Of a stretch of DNA of 64,000 nt, positions 32,600 through 43,334 are shown piece by piece. The notes below the pieces were generated by a model. The model worked only from the letters and a program-made list of their open reading frames with translations, ran no database searches and had not been told where the DNA came from. Numbering within the stretch: position 1 is the first letter of the stretch; every line of letters starts with the position of its first letter. The DNA comes from Ceratorhiza oryzae-sativae (Eukaryota; Basidiomycota; Agaricomycetes; Cantharellales; Ceratobasidiaceae), in assembly GCA_030998015.1 (NCBI GenBank), contig JARWMV010000057.1, positions 1 to 64,000 of the forward strand, written 5' to 3'. Made by a program: the position numbers and the translations under genes.

Positions 32600-34300
32600 T
32601 CATACATCGGCTCGGCGAACCAAGACTTTATACCGAGGGTACTTGTTCGGGGACGTGAGTAGGCCAGGGCGATGTTAGACAGTTCTACACATTGTAATGT
32701 CAACATAAGTTTAGACCACGTCATCATCATTATCGAGGCGAGGCCCGTTCGGGCAGCTGTCTCGTTAGCCGCAGCAGTTTATCCACGTGGATTGGCTTGG
32801 CCTCGAGATCGCCGCCCCTCGAAACGAACTAAGAGCGGATTTTGCATTTGAATTGAATGTGGCTCTATACGAATAAGTTATAGTTTTCAGTCCTTACTAC
32901 TCTGGCCAACGATGGCATCAATGCGTCCATTTATTACCAAACACTTCGGAAAATGACAAGTTAGATGCTCTTATGACGCTCGGGTTCGCTACTTGAGCTG
33001 AAGGGGTGCTTCCAGTTTGTATGAGAATGTTGTGAAGACCCAAAATGGGGATAATTATTTGTATACAAAATGATAAATCGGAGTTAGCCGATCAACAACG
33101 CTGCTGGCGACAATCCCATGAGAAAACTCGTTCTTCGTATTTGCAATCATGTCATTAGACAGCCCTACCGAAAGACGGCTTCCTAAGTGCGCTTTGCCGT
33201 TCGTTTGACCAAAGATCTCTCTCCATTTTCAGTACCACGATAAAATCGGCGAAAGATGTCCAAGTTGAATATACGATATTTACTTGAATGTACCGCTAAT
33301 TTTTTACCACTAGACATCTCCAGCGGTCGTGAGACCCCCATTTACGAAACGTTCCGTAGTTCGCCGCCACGGAGGAGGGGACCTACACATGGCATAGGAA
33401 TACTTACAATACACAACTGGAAGCGCAGCAGTAGCCGGAACTCGAGTCCAGGCACACCATTCTGAAAACGGAGTTTCGATCCAACGGGCGCTACCCCTCT
33501 TCATTCTTTCAGGTACAAACCCGCTGACGTTAAATCGCCCAGTCGGTCTCTTTATGGCGGCTGAACGAGCGACATTTCCAGACTCCTTGCTAGTGAGGAC
33601 CCACAATTCTTCGAAACCTAGACTGCAGGACAGATTCTAGAGAATAGACCAGAATTTTAGTGCAGTTTTCGATGTATCTGACACTTGAGGACAGCTCAGA
33701 CCTGAAATCCTGCGAGGAGACCCTTGAGGTCACCGCAGCGTGTCACTGCGACCACTCAAGCTGACTAATGAGCCACTAGTGACAGGCGATCTCAGGGTGA
33801 TAGTGCTCGATTTGAACACTGGGCGTGACCTGCTGTAATCGCGGCAAGAAGTGAGATTAAACATTCGTATTCATAATTCTGTAGTGTACATGGTGGTCTG
33901 TCTAAGTTGTGGGTAGGAAAAGGTAAGAAAACGAACGACGACCCTCTCGCAACAGTCGCACCATACACTCGCCCTAATACAACGCTGACATCTCTAACCT
34001 GATCGAATAACGGCGATGTCGCCTTAGCACAAAACAGGAGTCATTCGGCGTAGACAAGGTTGGCATGGGATGAACGTCGAGCATCACACAACAACTCTTG
34101 CCGTGAACAAACACGATACAACGAACATCAGGGCATTTGGGGTGGGCTCAAGAGGTTATTGGAGCTTGGGGACAGCTAGAGCTATCCCCCACCTAGCGCT
34201 CCCCGGATCTTCCGGGAGCCGAGCGGAGCCGAGCACCAAACGTGCGCCCGCTTAGGAGGTTCGGGCAGCCGTAGCCCCGCTTACACGGCGTCCGAGACAC
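32600..34300. other. 1.7-kb stretch without a recognised gene
   Basis: Normal CpG content. Frames of 60-110 codons around 32.4-33.6 kb show no domain. The gene island ends near 34.3 kb, where CpG falls again. Confidence 0.35.
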
Positions 34301-35183
34301 TGCGAGCCTAACCACGTAAGCAAGGTACAGACCCTAGAGCACACGACTGCTTCTGCGTGTGGGCACCGCTGTCGGCTGCTCTGCCAGAGTCCAAACAACC
34401 AGTGCACTGGGTGCTGTTTGTTGCTTGGCAGGCAAATAATGTCCACTTGCCAATTAGTCCAAATATCCATCCATTGATCAATCAGTTTGAATGTCCACCT
34501 GCCAATCAGTCTAAACAAGTGTTCATTGATCTGCACATGCAGATGAATATTTGTTTACAGCTGGCTGAAATGTGAGTGCACTGCTCTGTAGAGCAAGTTG
34601 CATTTTCAAGTGACATGCCAGGATGTTGTGACTTGCTGGCCTTTGACAGCATGTATGCATGAAAGAAGAACAGAATATCACATTTAAACAATGTATCGAG
34701 CAACAAGAACAAATGCGATATTCAAAATCAAAACCAGAGCCATAGGGAGGGACAGCAAGATGTGTGGGATGGTGATCAAAACAGTGGGGGACAACAAGCA
34801 GGATTGGGAATGTCAGAGATTTTAACTGCAAAACACAAAAATCATCTGTGCAGACTCAAGATTGTGAAACAATGCCAAATTCTTAAAAGGGAGGAAATAA
34901 GTAAGCCATTCACTTAGTTTGAGATGTTCCTTACTATTCTCTACATTCATTGTTGTCCAAGAGATGACTGGAAACTTGCAAAGCCAAGTACTCTTTCCTA
35001 TTAAACCCAATGGAGTAGATTGAGTCAACAAAATCTCCAAAACAGACCAAGCATAAGGAACTTACATGATTTCCACCATATATGCTTTTCATACTTCCCC
35101 CATCTCTCAGTATTTCCTCATTTTTGCCAATATCCTTTGGTAGTCTTTGCTGTATTTCCCTTCACTAAATTGTACAGGCTTCT
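34301..35183. other. CpG-poor flank, no gene recognised
   Basis: Base composition changes at about 34.38 kb towards the repeat-type, CpG-poor sequence. No LTR ends or domains recognised. Confidence 0.35.
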
Positions 35184-35705
35184 TCAACTTGGGATTGTGC
35201 ATTGAAGAATTGCCAGCCTTAATTGAGTGGAGTGCATGGAGAACCAAGACGTTATCAGATGAGCTTTGGTAAGGCAAGGGTCTGTACATACTAGAGTACA
35301 TGCCAAGGCAATGGTTCTGATTGGAGCTTCAATTGAGTGAGGGTCTACACCTGCTGGTGAGCCTCCAGGCAACTTGCAAATGAACCAGACACCCAGTGGT
35401 TTCCTGCACACACACTTTGGGAAGAGGACTAGCCTCACAACCTTGAAGAGACATGGATGACCATACCTCCTGGTCAACTTCTTGGCCTGTATGCAGATCA
35501 GTTGGGTGTTATATATTTAATATATAAAAGCACTCACAATGGGATTGTATGATGCATGAGCAAAATTCATATTGTTGATAAGTTCTTTGATCTTGCCAGG
35601 AGAGGCTTTTGTGTTCATGTCATAGCTCTGCTTGATAACCAGCAGTGAGCCATCTAAAAACTGATTTTGGAAGTTTGAGTCCTTACAAACCTGAAGTAGT
35701 TGGTC
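35184..35705 (-). pseudogene. unknown multi-exon gene, downstream part, split by nested LTRs
   Basis: Reading leftwards from 35705, an open frame (DQLLQVCKDSNFQNQFLDGS...NFAHASYNPI) is followed by a GTGAGT...ATACAG intron (about 35535-35486) and a second frame (AKKLTRRYGHPCLFKVVRLV...). Across the family B LTR insertion (TSD AGATA) the frame joins exactly to the piece at 43335-43500. The family was not securely recognised; it faintly recalls basidiomycete DUF6532 proteins. The insertion destroys the gene. Confidence 0.5.
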
Positions 35706-35710
35706 AGATA

Positions 35711-35738
35711 TGTCGTGACCCTCTGGAGGCTCCCTTGT
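35711..35738 (-). repeat. solo LTR family B, short left arm
   Basis: The first 28 bp (TGTCGTGACCCTCTGGAGGC...) of a family B LTR whose remainder is 42678-43334. The outer TSD is AGATA (35706-35710 and 43335-43339). The uninterrupted homologue is at 62202. Confidence 0.9.
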
Positions 35739-36114
35739 TGTCGACGACGACAAGTCAGGCGACAAGGAAAATAGTAAGAGAATAAAAGAACTTGTATTCG
35801 ACAAGAGGTCAAGTTCTTGAGGAGCCCTCTGCAAACTTGACCTGGTTTATATACATAGTACAAGCCACATCATAACAAACAAGTCCGTACAGTGAGTCAC
35901 GACAGATAAGAGATAGAAGCAGTAGAAGCAACTGCGGAACTGCGGAATTTCACATCAGAGTTGAAATACATCTCGGTTACCAGTCCGGAACATTCCCTGA
36001 GTCACATGACATGGATATACCATAAAAGGCAAGTATGTTTTGAAGATGATCTCATAAAATGTAGTAAATCGAGAAAATATTGTAGAGTGGATGTATGCGT
36101 GTCAGTTTGTGACA
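35739..36114 (-). repeat. 3' LTR of element 2
   Basis: 376 bp, begins TGTCGACGACGACAAGTC on the plus strand and ends GTTTGTGACA. Confidence 0.96.
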
Positions 36115-39100
36115 CTTCCCCCCTTCAAGGCATGGGGGTCCTGGGGTGCCTTTGGGTGCAACTTGACATAGTCGGCGATGAGTTCTGGTGCGTTCACCAG
36201 GTCGTCATAGGTTAACCATTGTCGCTCGTCATAGCCGAGCCACTTAACATAGTATTCGAAGACGTTAGATCTTTTGTTGTATCGTGACTTTATGATCTGT
36301 TCCACCTTGAACTCTTCTTCCCCTTCAGGAGTTACCACAGGTGGTGGTGGGGGAACCTGACGGCCATAGGGGTCGTCTTTATGTTTGGTCAGGAGTGAGA
36401 CATGAAACACTGGGTGTATTTTCATGGTTATTGGTAGGTCCAATTTGTAGGCATGTGTGCCATGTTGTGCTACCACCCTGAATGGTCCAACTCTTTTGTG
36501 GGCCAGTTTCCTGGAGGCCTGCTGTGTCCGTATGTTTTTGGTATCAAGCCAGACTTTGTCTCCAACCTTAATAGCTTCAGGAGTCCGATGCTTCTGGTCG
36601 TAGTATTCCTTGATCCTCTGGTTTGCTATTTCCAGGGCTGCCTTAAGTTCGTCATGGCCTTTTTGGAGCCATTCTGCATGGTTGTCCGCTAAAGGAAGTT
36701 CTGGTTCCTCCCTGTCCCCGACTGCTAGCCTTGGGTGGAAATGGTAGTTTGCAAAGAATGGTGATTTGCCAGTTGAGGCGTTGACACCATTATTGTAGGC
36801 AAATTCAGCTAATGGTAGGAGCGAGACCCAGTCATCTTGTCTGTCTGATACATAGTGTCTGATGTACCCTTCCACTACTTGGTTGGCTCGTTCGGACTGG
36901 CCATCTGTCTGAGGGTGGTATGCTGTGGAGTAGGAGGGTTTTATATCCAGTCGTTTGTATAAGTGCCTTAAGAATTTGGATGCGAAGTTGGGGCCACGGT
37001 CTGAGATTGTTTTCCATGGTAACCCATGGAGTTTCCATACATATGTTAGGAACAGGTTGGCACAATCCATAGCACTGGCTTCCGATTGACATGGAATAAA
37101 GTGGACCATTTTTGTCAGACGGTCGACCACTGTAAATATGGCATCAAATCCCTCTGACAGAGGTAGCCCGGTGATCAGATCATAGGTAATTTCTTCCCAA
37201 GGTTTTTCTGGTGCAGGTATTGGGTTTAAAAGCCCTGGGGGAACTTGGTTGCTGTGCTTGTTCCTGATGCATGACTCGCAGTGTGTGACATATTCGTTGA
37301 CTGATTTTTTCATTGATAACCACGTGTACTTGCGATTTAACAACTCATATGTTCTGAACTGTCCTGGGTGTCCTGCTGCTGGACTATCGTGACAGCTTTC
37401 AATGACCAGTCTGCGAAGTTCTTTGTTATTTGGGATGTAGATTCTGCCCTTGTGTCGTAAGAGTCCTTCATCCCATTCCCAATCTTTGACCTTCTCATTG
37501 TCATCTAGGGCTTTTAGCACTTTTGACAGGTGCTCATCCCCTGGGATAGTGTCCCTAATGAGTTGTTCCAGGTCATGGTCTGGTGTGATTGCTTGTAACC
37601 ACAGCGATTTTAATTCCAAAAATTGGTTTTGTGCAAGCAGAGCTTGGCTCTCACCCCCCTCTTTAGGGATGTGTCTAGACAGCCTAGAGAGTATGTCTGC
37701 CCAGCCATTCTTTGCCCCTTCAATGTATAAAATCTTGAATTCGAACCTGGATAAGAACTCATGCCACCATGTGACCCGACCGTTCAGTGGCCGATTTGTC
37801 TTCCAATACTCCAAATTCTTGTGGTCACAAACAATGTTTACTGGGTGTTCGGCTCCTTCTAGCAAATGATGCCAGTGTTTAAGGGCCTTGATAATTGCCA
37901 GCATTTCTTTGTTGTAGATATCGTAGTTTCTTTCTGCTGGGACCATTGCCTTGGAGTAATAGGAGATTGGGTGGAGCATTCCGTCCCCTCTGTATTGCAA
38001 TAATACAGCACCTGTGGCATAGCCTGAGGCGTCGGTTTCCAGAATGAATGGTTTGTTGGGCTCTGGCTGAATTAGGAGGGGGGCTTCTTTTAATTTTTGC
38101 TTCAGCAGATTCCATGCTTGATCCCTTTCTTCTGTCCATTCCCATTTTACATCCTTCTTGACAAGTTCATAAAGACATCTTGTGATTTTCGAAAAGTCTT
38201 TTATGAAGTGCCTCAGCCAATTTGCAAACCCCAACCCTTCCAGGACTTCAGTTGGGTTGGTAGGGGTTGGCCATTCAACAGCCTTTTCAACCTTGGCTGG
38301 GTCTACTTTAATTCCCTGGGGAGTCACTACTATTCCCAGGTAATCGACTTCAGTGACGTCAAAAACACATTTCTCCAGGGTGCAATATAGGCCAGCTTTT
38401 TGAAGGCGACGTAAGACTTCCTTGACATGTTCATCATGTTCTTCCTGGTTTTTGGAGAATACTAATATGTCATCCATATAGATTACGACATAAATGCCCT
38501 CGATGTCTTGGAACTCTTCCCGGATCATGGCCATGAAGGTTCCTGGTGCGTTCTTTTGACCAAATTGCATGACTAAGGGCTCGTACAGCCCATATTTGGT
38601 CTTAAAAGCTGCTTTCCATTCATCCCCTTCCTGAATTCGTATGAGGTTGAAGCCCCACTTTAGATCGAACTTGGTGAATATCTTTGCCCCACGCAGAGTT
38701 TCCACTATATCATTAATGCGTGGGAGTGGATACACATTAGAGATTGTCATTTCGTTTAGTCGACGGTAGTCGATGCACATGCGCAACTTCCCATTCTTCT
38801 TTTTGACAAATATGACTGGTGATGCCATTGGTGACCTTGAGGGTCTGATATGCCCTGCTTTCAGTTGGCGATCCAAGGTTTTGCGCAATTCTGCATCTTC
38901 CTTGACACCCACGCTATATATGGGACCATGCCTTGGCTTGGCATCTGGTTTTAAATCTATTTCCATATCCCACTTTCTATGGGGTGGTAATGGTTGGATG
39001 TCGTCTTCTTCAGCGAATATTTTCTTGAACTCCCTGTACTTGGTTGGGAGGGAGTCTAGAGAGTCCAACTGGAGCTCCTTGGGTTCGTTTGCTTGCACAT

Positions 39101-39626
39101 GTAGGGGTTTCGTAATGCAGTGTTTCAAGCATATTGGTGAGTTGAACTTCATATCTTTCTCCTCCCAATCAATGTCTGGGTTATGGAATTTGAGCCACGA
39201 CATGCCCAGAACTAGATCATTTCTGCCGACATTCACAACGTAGGCACTGAGGATCTCTTGGTGCTCTTGAATACACAACTCAAAGGTGCAGTAATGGGTC
39301 ACAGACCCAGAGTCTATCTCCCTTCCATCGATTACCCTCAGTTTCTTGGGTGTTTTTAGGGCAATGGTGGGAATACGGTATTGTTTAACCAAATCTTCAT
39401 GTATAAATACTGACGTGGCCCCTGAGTCGATCATGGCCCATCCATTGAATTTTTTCATGTTATATGCAGACTTTCGTTCAGGGGTTATGCGCAGAGGGAG
39501 TGCATGAAAGAAAAACTGTAGTTGTGATTGATTTCCTAACGACATACATTCCATTTCCATATTTTTATTATGCGCATTTTGTAACATAGCGCCCAAGACC
39601 GCCCCCCTGGCATGGTTTGAGCTCAT
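36102..39626 (-). CDS. pol: pol polyprotein of element 2: PR-RT-RH-IN-chromodomain
   Basis: An intact frame of 1174 codons, very similar to pol of element 1. DSGA protease, YMDD reverse transcriptase, ETDAS RNase H, the integrase zinc domain with its D,D,E core, and the C-terminal chromodomain (FEYYVKWLGYDERQWLTYDD) are all present. RT retains CIDYRRLNE where element 1 has CIHYRRLNE, so this copy keeps the usual residue. The start overlaps the gag stop by ATGA (39623-39626). The stop lies inside the 3' LTR. Pol could be functional and might serve defective relatives in trans. Confidence 0.97.
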   Translation of the reverse strand: MSSNHARGAVLGAMLQNAHNKNMEMECMSLGNQSQLQFFFHALPLRITPERKSAYNMKKFNGWAMIDSGATSVFIHEDLVKQYRIPTIALKTPKKLRVIDGREIDSGSVTHYCTFELCIQEHQEILSAYVVNVGRNDLVLGMSWLKFHNPDIDWEEKDMKFNSPICLKHCITKPLHVQANEPKELQLDSLDSLPTKYREFKKIFAEEDDIQPLPPHRKWDMEIDLKPDAKPRHGPIYSVGVKEDAELRKTLDRQLKAGHIRPSRSPMASPVIFVKKKNGKLRMCIDYRRLNEMTISNVYPLPRINDIVETLRGAKIFTKFDLKWGFNLIRIQEGDEWKAAFKTKYGLYEPLVMQFGQKNAPGTFMAMIREEFQDIEGIYVVIYMDDILVFSKNQEEHDEHVKEVLRRLQKAGLYCTLEKCVFDVTEVDYLGIVVTPQGIKVDPAKVEKAVEWPTPTNPTEVLEGLGFANWLRHFIKDFSKITRCLYELVKKDVKWEWTEERDQAWNLLKQKLKEAPLLIQPEPNKPFILETDASGYATGAVLLQYRGDGMLHPISYYSKAMVPAERNYDIYNKEMLAIIKALKHWHHLLEGAEHPVNIVCDHKNLEYWKTNRPLNGRVTWWHEFLSRFEFKILYIEGAKNGWADILSRLSRHIPKEGGESQALLAQNQFLELKSLWLQAITPDHDLEQLIRDTIPGDEHLSKVLKALDDNEKVKDWEWDEGLLRHKGRIYIPNNKELRRLVIESCHDSPAAGHPGQFRTYELLNRKYTWLSMKKSVNEYVTHCESCIRNKHSNQVPPGLLNPIPAPEKPWEEITYDLITGLPLSEGFDAIFTVVDRLTKMVHFIPCQSEASAMDCANLFLTYVWKLHGLPWKTISDRGPNFASKFLRHLYKRLDIKPSYSTAYHPQTDGQSERANQVVEGYIRHYVSDRQDDWVSLLPLAEFAYNNGVNASTGKSPFFANYHFHPRLAVGDREEPELPLADNHAEWLQKGHDELKAALEIANQRIKEYYDQKHRTPEAIKVGDKVWLDTKNIRTQQASRKLAHKRVGPFRVVAQHGTHAYKLDLPITMKIHPVFHVSLLTKHKDDPYGRQVPPPPPVVTPEGEEEFKVEQIIKSRYNKRSNVFEYYVKWLGYDERQWLTYDDLVNAPELIADYVKLHPKAPQDPHALKGGSVTN
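36115..36126 (-). other. polypurine tract of element 2
   Basis: The plus strand reads CTTCCCCCCTTC, so the sense strand is GAAGGGGGGAAG, directly abutting the 3' LTR. Confidence 0.9.
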
Positions 39627-41014
39627 TCTTTTACCAACTCATTGTCGGTTGTTTCTATATCCTCAACCACTGCCTCATATCCTGACATCTTGGCTGAGGG
39701 ACATTTGGCGGCGATATGGCCCCGTCCTCCACAGTTATAGCAGGTGTTTGTTCCCTTCCCCTTTCCTGCGCTATCCAGATCCATTGCGTCTGGATCCTTT
39801 GCCTTGGGGACCGCCGGTGGGTGATTGTCCTTCTTTATGTCTTTGAAGGATTCTTGTATGTTGGCATTACTGCCATTGTAACGGATGGTTGGAACCGTGA
39901 AGCCCTTTGCATTAGGGCCAATGGCTACAATTTGACCTTTTACAGCCCTGCCATCTTTGATCTTGTATATGCGTTCCCCATTCTTGAATTTCTCCTTTTG
40001 GGGAGCGCTTTGGGGGTTATTTGTGGGCCTGCTAGTTGAGGCATTGTTGCTGCTGGACTTATTACCCCCATGAGATGTCCTCTTGCTACCGAAGGAAATG
40101 AGGTGGCAGTCAATTTCCAGGGCCCGCTGTGTGAGCTGGGCGAATGTCTTTGTGCGGGGATCATAGTTTTGGGCCACCATGCTATCTGTTATGTCTGACG
40201 ACAGACCATCATAGAACTGATCACGCATGGCGGCATCGTTGTAGTTGAGGCCTGTGGAATATAAGTTGAATAGGGTGAGGTAGTCCTGAACTGTCTTGGA
40301 TTGTTTCAACTTCCACCACTTGTCGCGGTTATTTTCGGTGCGGTTCAGATCCCCATATCGGGTAGTAAACTCTTGCCAGAATAAATTGGCATTGTGAAGC
40401 CAGGGGATCGCAGTTCCAGGGTTGAGAATTTCAAATTCTTTGTACGAGTTAACCCATTCAGCTGCTGACCCTTCGAGATAAGAGGTGATGAAGGCGACCA
40501 CTTGGTCAGCCGAGTGCCCACTCATGTTTGTATTGACGTATCGGGCACATGCAATTCTGAATGAGATGGCGTCTTCCTGTTTTGTGCCATCAAATTTTTG
40601 AGGGGCGGACATCTTAACCTTTGCGGTCGATCCTCCAGAGGGAGCAGGTGCTGTTGGTTGTGATTGGACTGTACCAGTGGGAGCTAGTACTTGAGCAGCG
40701 CCTGAGCCGCCCATGGAGGTGTTGATTTGCGCTTCAATGCGCGTGATAGTAGTTTGGAGAATGGCTAACATTCCCACTAGGTTGTTGACATTGGTGGCTA
40801 GTCCGGCCACATCCGCGTCTATTTTTGTCTGATTCATGGTAAGTTTGGCCTCGAGTGAATCTGTGTAGGTTTTATTATTGTGTTCGACATCCCCAATATC
40901 ATTTTGGAGATTATTGGTTTGCTCTCACAGTTCGTCCATTGATCGAAGCATATAGATGACCTTATCTTCATCAGACATATTCGCCCAAGCCGGGGCAGGG
41001 GTTGGCGAGGCCAT
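39623..41014 (-). pseudogene. gag: gag of element 2, one in-frame TGA near the start
   Basis: The frame is 1392 nt, exactly as in element 1, with a zinc knuckle CYNCGGRGHIAAKC. A TGA at 40925-40927 interrupts it about 30 codons in; element 1 has CGA there. The next CGA of element 1 is CAA here. Both are CpG transitions. An internal ATG at 40837 could give a shorter Gag lacking the N terminus. Confidence 0.92.
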
Positions 41015-41037
41015 TTCGGAAGGGACTCGAGTAGATT

Positions 41038-41316
41038 TTAAAGGCGACGAAGACAGTAAGGAAGTACAGGGAATTGAGAGTTGTTTTGATAATAAAGAAT
41101 TTCCGTTCCCCTCACAAGTCTATAGATTTCAAAGTTCCCGATTCCTGCGAACCTCAACCAAGTGTCGTCCAAGTCCCAGCTTTTGGTGTCCTGGCAACGA
41201 TATGGACACTCCACCCTCTTTAGTTTAATTTGGTCCCGAAGGAGTGCTTCCTTGGGAAGGATTGATTTGGGCTGCCGGAAGGGGTGCTTCTTCCTGAATT
41301 GGCGAGCCCGTGCCAC
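41038..41316 (-). CDS. leader open frame c of element 2
   Basis: 92 codons, colinear with 4834-5112 of element 1 and differing at only a few residues. No ATG start. Confidence 0.35.
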   Translation of the reverse strand: MARARQFRKKHPFRQPKSILPKEALLRDQIKLKRVECPYRCQDTKSWDLDDTWLRFAGIGNFEIYRLVRGTEILYYQNNSQFPVLPYCLRRL

Positions 41317-41770
41317 TTAGAAAGGTGGGGTGAGGGAGGTCTGACGGTGTTGAGAAGACGGGGAAGGCGTACTCGTGGGATTCAATTGTTTCTCGGACTA
41401 TTGCTTCTAGTCTGAGATGGTCTTGGAGGAGGGATAGATAGTCCTCCTGGTGTTCGCGCAAACGCTCGGTTAAGTATGCGCAACAGGCCTCGGCGTTGTG
41501 AAGTTTTTCATGGGTTTCTTCGTACTTATTCCGGTAGTAACGGTACCTGTCTTGGAAGTTTTCGATAGTGTTTAGTAGGTGACGAAGAAGCTGTTGGCCA
41601 AGGTTCTCCAGCTTATAGCTGGTTGTGGGGGATGGTGTAGTAATAAAGGAATTTGTCCTTCTTAGGACAATAGGGGCAGCACGCTGGGAAGGTGGCTCCA
41701 TTCGCCCGATGGCAGATTTTGCACTCAGGGGCGCCTGGCTCGGTGACGAAGGCTTGTTGGGCACGTCCAA
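41225..41770 (-). CDS. leader open frame b of element 2, coiled-coil-like
   Basis: 181 codons, with the same helical core as in element 1 (FQDRYRYYRNKYEET to LRLEAIVRET). The one in-frame ATG (about 41512) comes from ACCCGTG becoming ACCCATG, a CpG change relative to element 1. Confidence 0.4.
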   Translation of the reverse strand: MDVPNKPSSPSQAPLSAKSAIGRMEPPSQRAAPIVLRRTNSFITTPSPTTSYKLENLGQQLLRHLLNTIENFQDRYRYYRNKYEETHEKLHNAEACCAYLTERLREHQEDYLSLLQDHLRLEAIVRETIESHEYAFPVFSTPSDLPHPTFLSGTGSPIQEEAPLPAAQINPSQGSTPSGPN

Positions 41771-41932
41771 CTCTCTGGGGGCGGACTTTGGTAATTACTA
41801 CTCGGCTGAAATCAATGTGCCCCGCTTCTTCAAGGATACTTTTGACTGAGTTGAGGGTGAAGCAGTGGATTGATAGGTGTCCGAACCACCCACACAGATG
41901 GCAGCGCTGATCTTCTGTAAAAGGTTGTGCCA
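41613..41932 (-). CDS. leader open frame a of element 2, zinc knuckle, exon after the intron
   Basis: Same CX2CX4HX4C knuckle (CHLCGWFGHLSIHC) and Cys-rich tail as in element 1. The predicted splice acceptor at 41933 is nine residues upstream of the knuckle. The frame stays open some way into the intron. Confidence 0.45.
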
Positions 41933-42279
41933 CTTGAGGGCCGTGCGTTCTGTCAGAGACGTACTCGAGCAAGAGCAAGATAAAAGGAAAAATAGACCCT
42001 TTCCCAAGTCTATTGGAATAGGAAAGTGACCTCCGTTGCTCAGCTACTTAAGGGCAATGAGCGACCCCACCTCTTGTTGACGAAAGAGATTGGAGAACTG
42101 AAGCTTGTTACGACGTGTGAGGGACCTGGCTATGCAAGGTTTCACAGAGGCGCGTATAGGGCAACAATATCTTGTGGCTGTGGATAGGTGGAGTAGGATT
42201 TGGGGAAGGCAACGGGAAGTTATCTTGAGACGATGCCAACGGCGTTCCAGAACGTATCCCAGACAACACTGAGACTTAC
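41933..42279 (-). other. predicted 347-nt spliceosomal intron in the leader of element 2
   Basis: On the sense strand it starts GTAAGT and ends CTCAAG, with a CTGAC branch-like site about 20 nt before the acceptor. Element 1 has the two flanks joined at exactly these points, apart from one T/C difference at the last exon base. Leader lengths are 1287 nt here and 940 nt in element 1; 1287 minus 347 is 940. Confidence 0.85.
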
Positions 42280-42284
42280 AATTG

Positions 42285-42299
42285 TCAAGAACTTGACCT
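42285..42299 (-). other. self-priming primer binding site of element 2
   Basis: The sense strand reads AGGTCAAGTTCTTGA, two bases after the 5' LTR and identical to element 1. It is perfectly complementary to the R sequence in its own LTR. The predicted intron begins six bases further on, so splicing would leave this site intact. Confidence 0.85.
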
Positions 42300-42301
42300 G
42301 A

Positions 42302-42677
42302 TGTCAACGACGACAAGTCAGGCGACAAGGAAAATAGTAAGAGAATAAAAGAACTTGTATTCGACGAGAGGTCAAGTTCTTGAGGAGCCCTCTGCGAACT
42401 TGACCTGGTTTATATACATAGTACAAGCCACATCATAACAAACAAGTCCGTACAGTGAGTCACGACAGATAAGAGATAGAAGCAGTAGAAGCAACTGCGG
42501 AACTGCGGAATTTCACATCAGAGTTGAAATACATCTCGGTTACCGGTCCGGAACATTCCCTGAGTCACATGACACGGATATACCATAAAAGGCAAGTATG
42601 TTTTGAAGATGATCTCATAAAATGTAGTAAATCGAGAAAATATTGTAGAGTGGATGTATGCGTGTCAGTTTGTGACA
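42302..42677 (-). repeat. 5' LTR of element 2
   Basis: 376 bp. The TATA box (TATATAAA on the sense strand, 42409-42416) precedes the inverted repeat AGGTCAAGTTC/GAACTTGACCT at the predicted start site. Confidence 0.96.
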
Positions 42678-43334
42678 CTTGTGGAGCACTTAAGTAGTGG
42701 CTGCGTTGACGGTTTGGTGCTATGCAGTATGTATTGAGCGTTCTAGTTACAGTGTTTTGCTATGGTCTATGGTGGTTGACGAGATAAAGCAAGCTGAGGT
42801 GTTCAGTCTTGCTTTACTCCCCTTATATACATGTGACTGCAGTTGCTGTGGTGGCCCCCCTTTCCTAAGTGCCGTCTACAGCAGTTATAGGTTCTATATA
42901 GTACTAGGTCTTAGGTAATCGTTTATCCTAAGTTTGTGTGGCTCCGAATCTTATAGAGCCGCGCAAGGTCTGAGGGTCATGTGACTTTTGGACTTAAGCA
43001 CCCGGCGCTTAATCGCTGGATAAGCGCCAAGGTCACGTGACAACTCGCTCCTCGCTCCAAGTAACATGGGAGAGAAACGCTGGAGCGAGTTCAGGGTAAC
43101 CACCAGCGCTTAATCGTTGGGTAAGCGCCGAGGTCACGTGACAACTCACTCCTCGCTCCAAGTAACATGGGAGAGAAATGCTGGAGCGAGTTCAGGGTAA
43201 CCACTGGCGCTTAATCGTTGGGTAAGCGCCGAGATCACGTGATCCTGTTTATGGTTTGTTCCGCTTTGGGAAAAATGCCATAAATCTGTACAATATTCGG
43301 TTGTTAGGTTATGTCTGCTAGGCGGGGCATAACA
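42678..43334 (-). repeat. solo LTR family B, main arm, with tandem CACGTG repeats
   Basis: It continues the LTR begun at 35711 and ends GGCATAACA, followed by the TSD AGATA. It carries about three copies of a 101-bp unit containing TCACGTGA (near 43031, 43132 and 43233). It still has many CpGs, whereas the homologue at 62202-62855 has TG or CA at most of those sites. Confidence 0.92.

Larger units (their letters stand above)
35739..42677 (-). mobile_element. Ty3/Gypsy chromodomain retrotransposon, element 2, 6939 bp, with leader intron
   Basis: A second member of the family of element 1, on the minus strand, with TSD CTTGT at 35734-35738 and 42678-42682. It has 376-bp LTRs that differ at five positions by my reading, all CG versus TG/CA. 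Gag has one CGA-to-TGA stop; pol is open. Relative to element 1 it has an extra 347-nt GT-AG segment just after the PBS. It lies inside a solo family B LTR. Confidence 0.97.
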
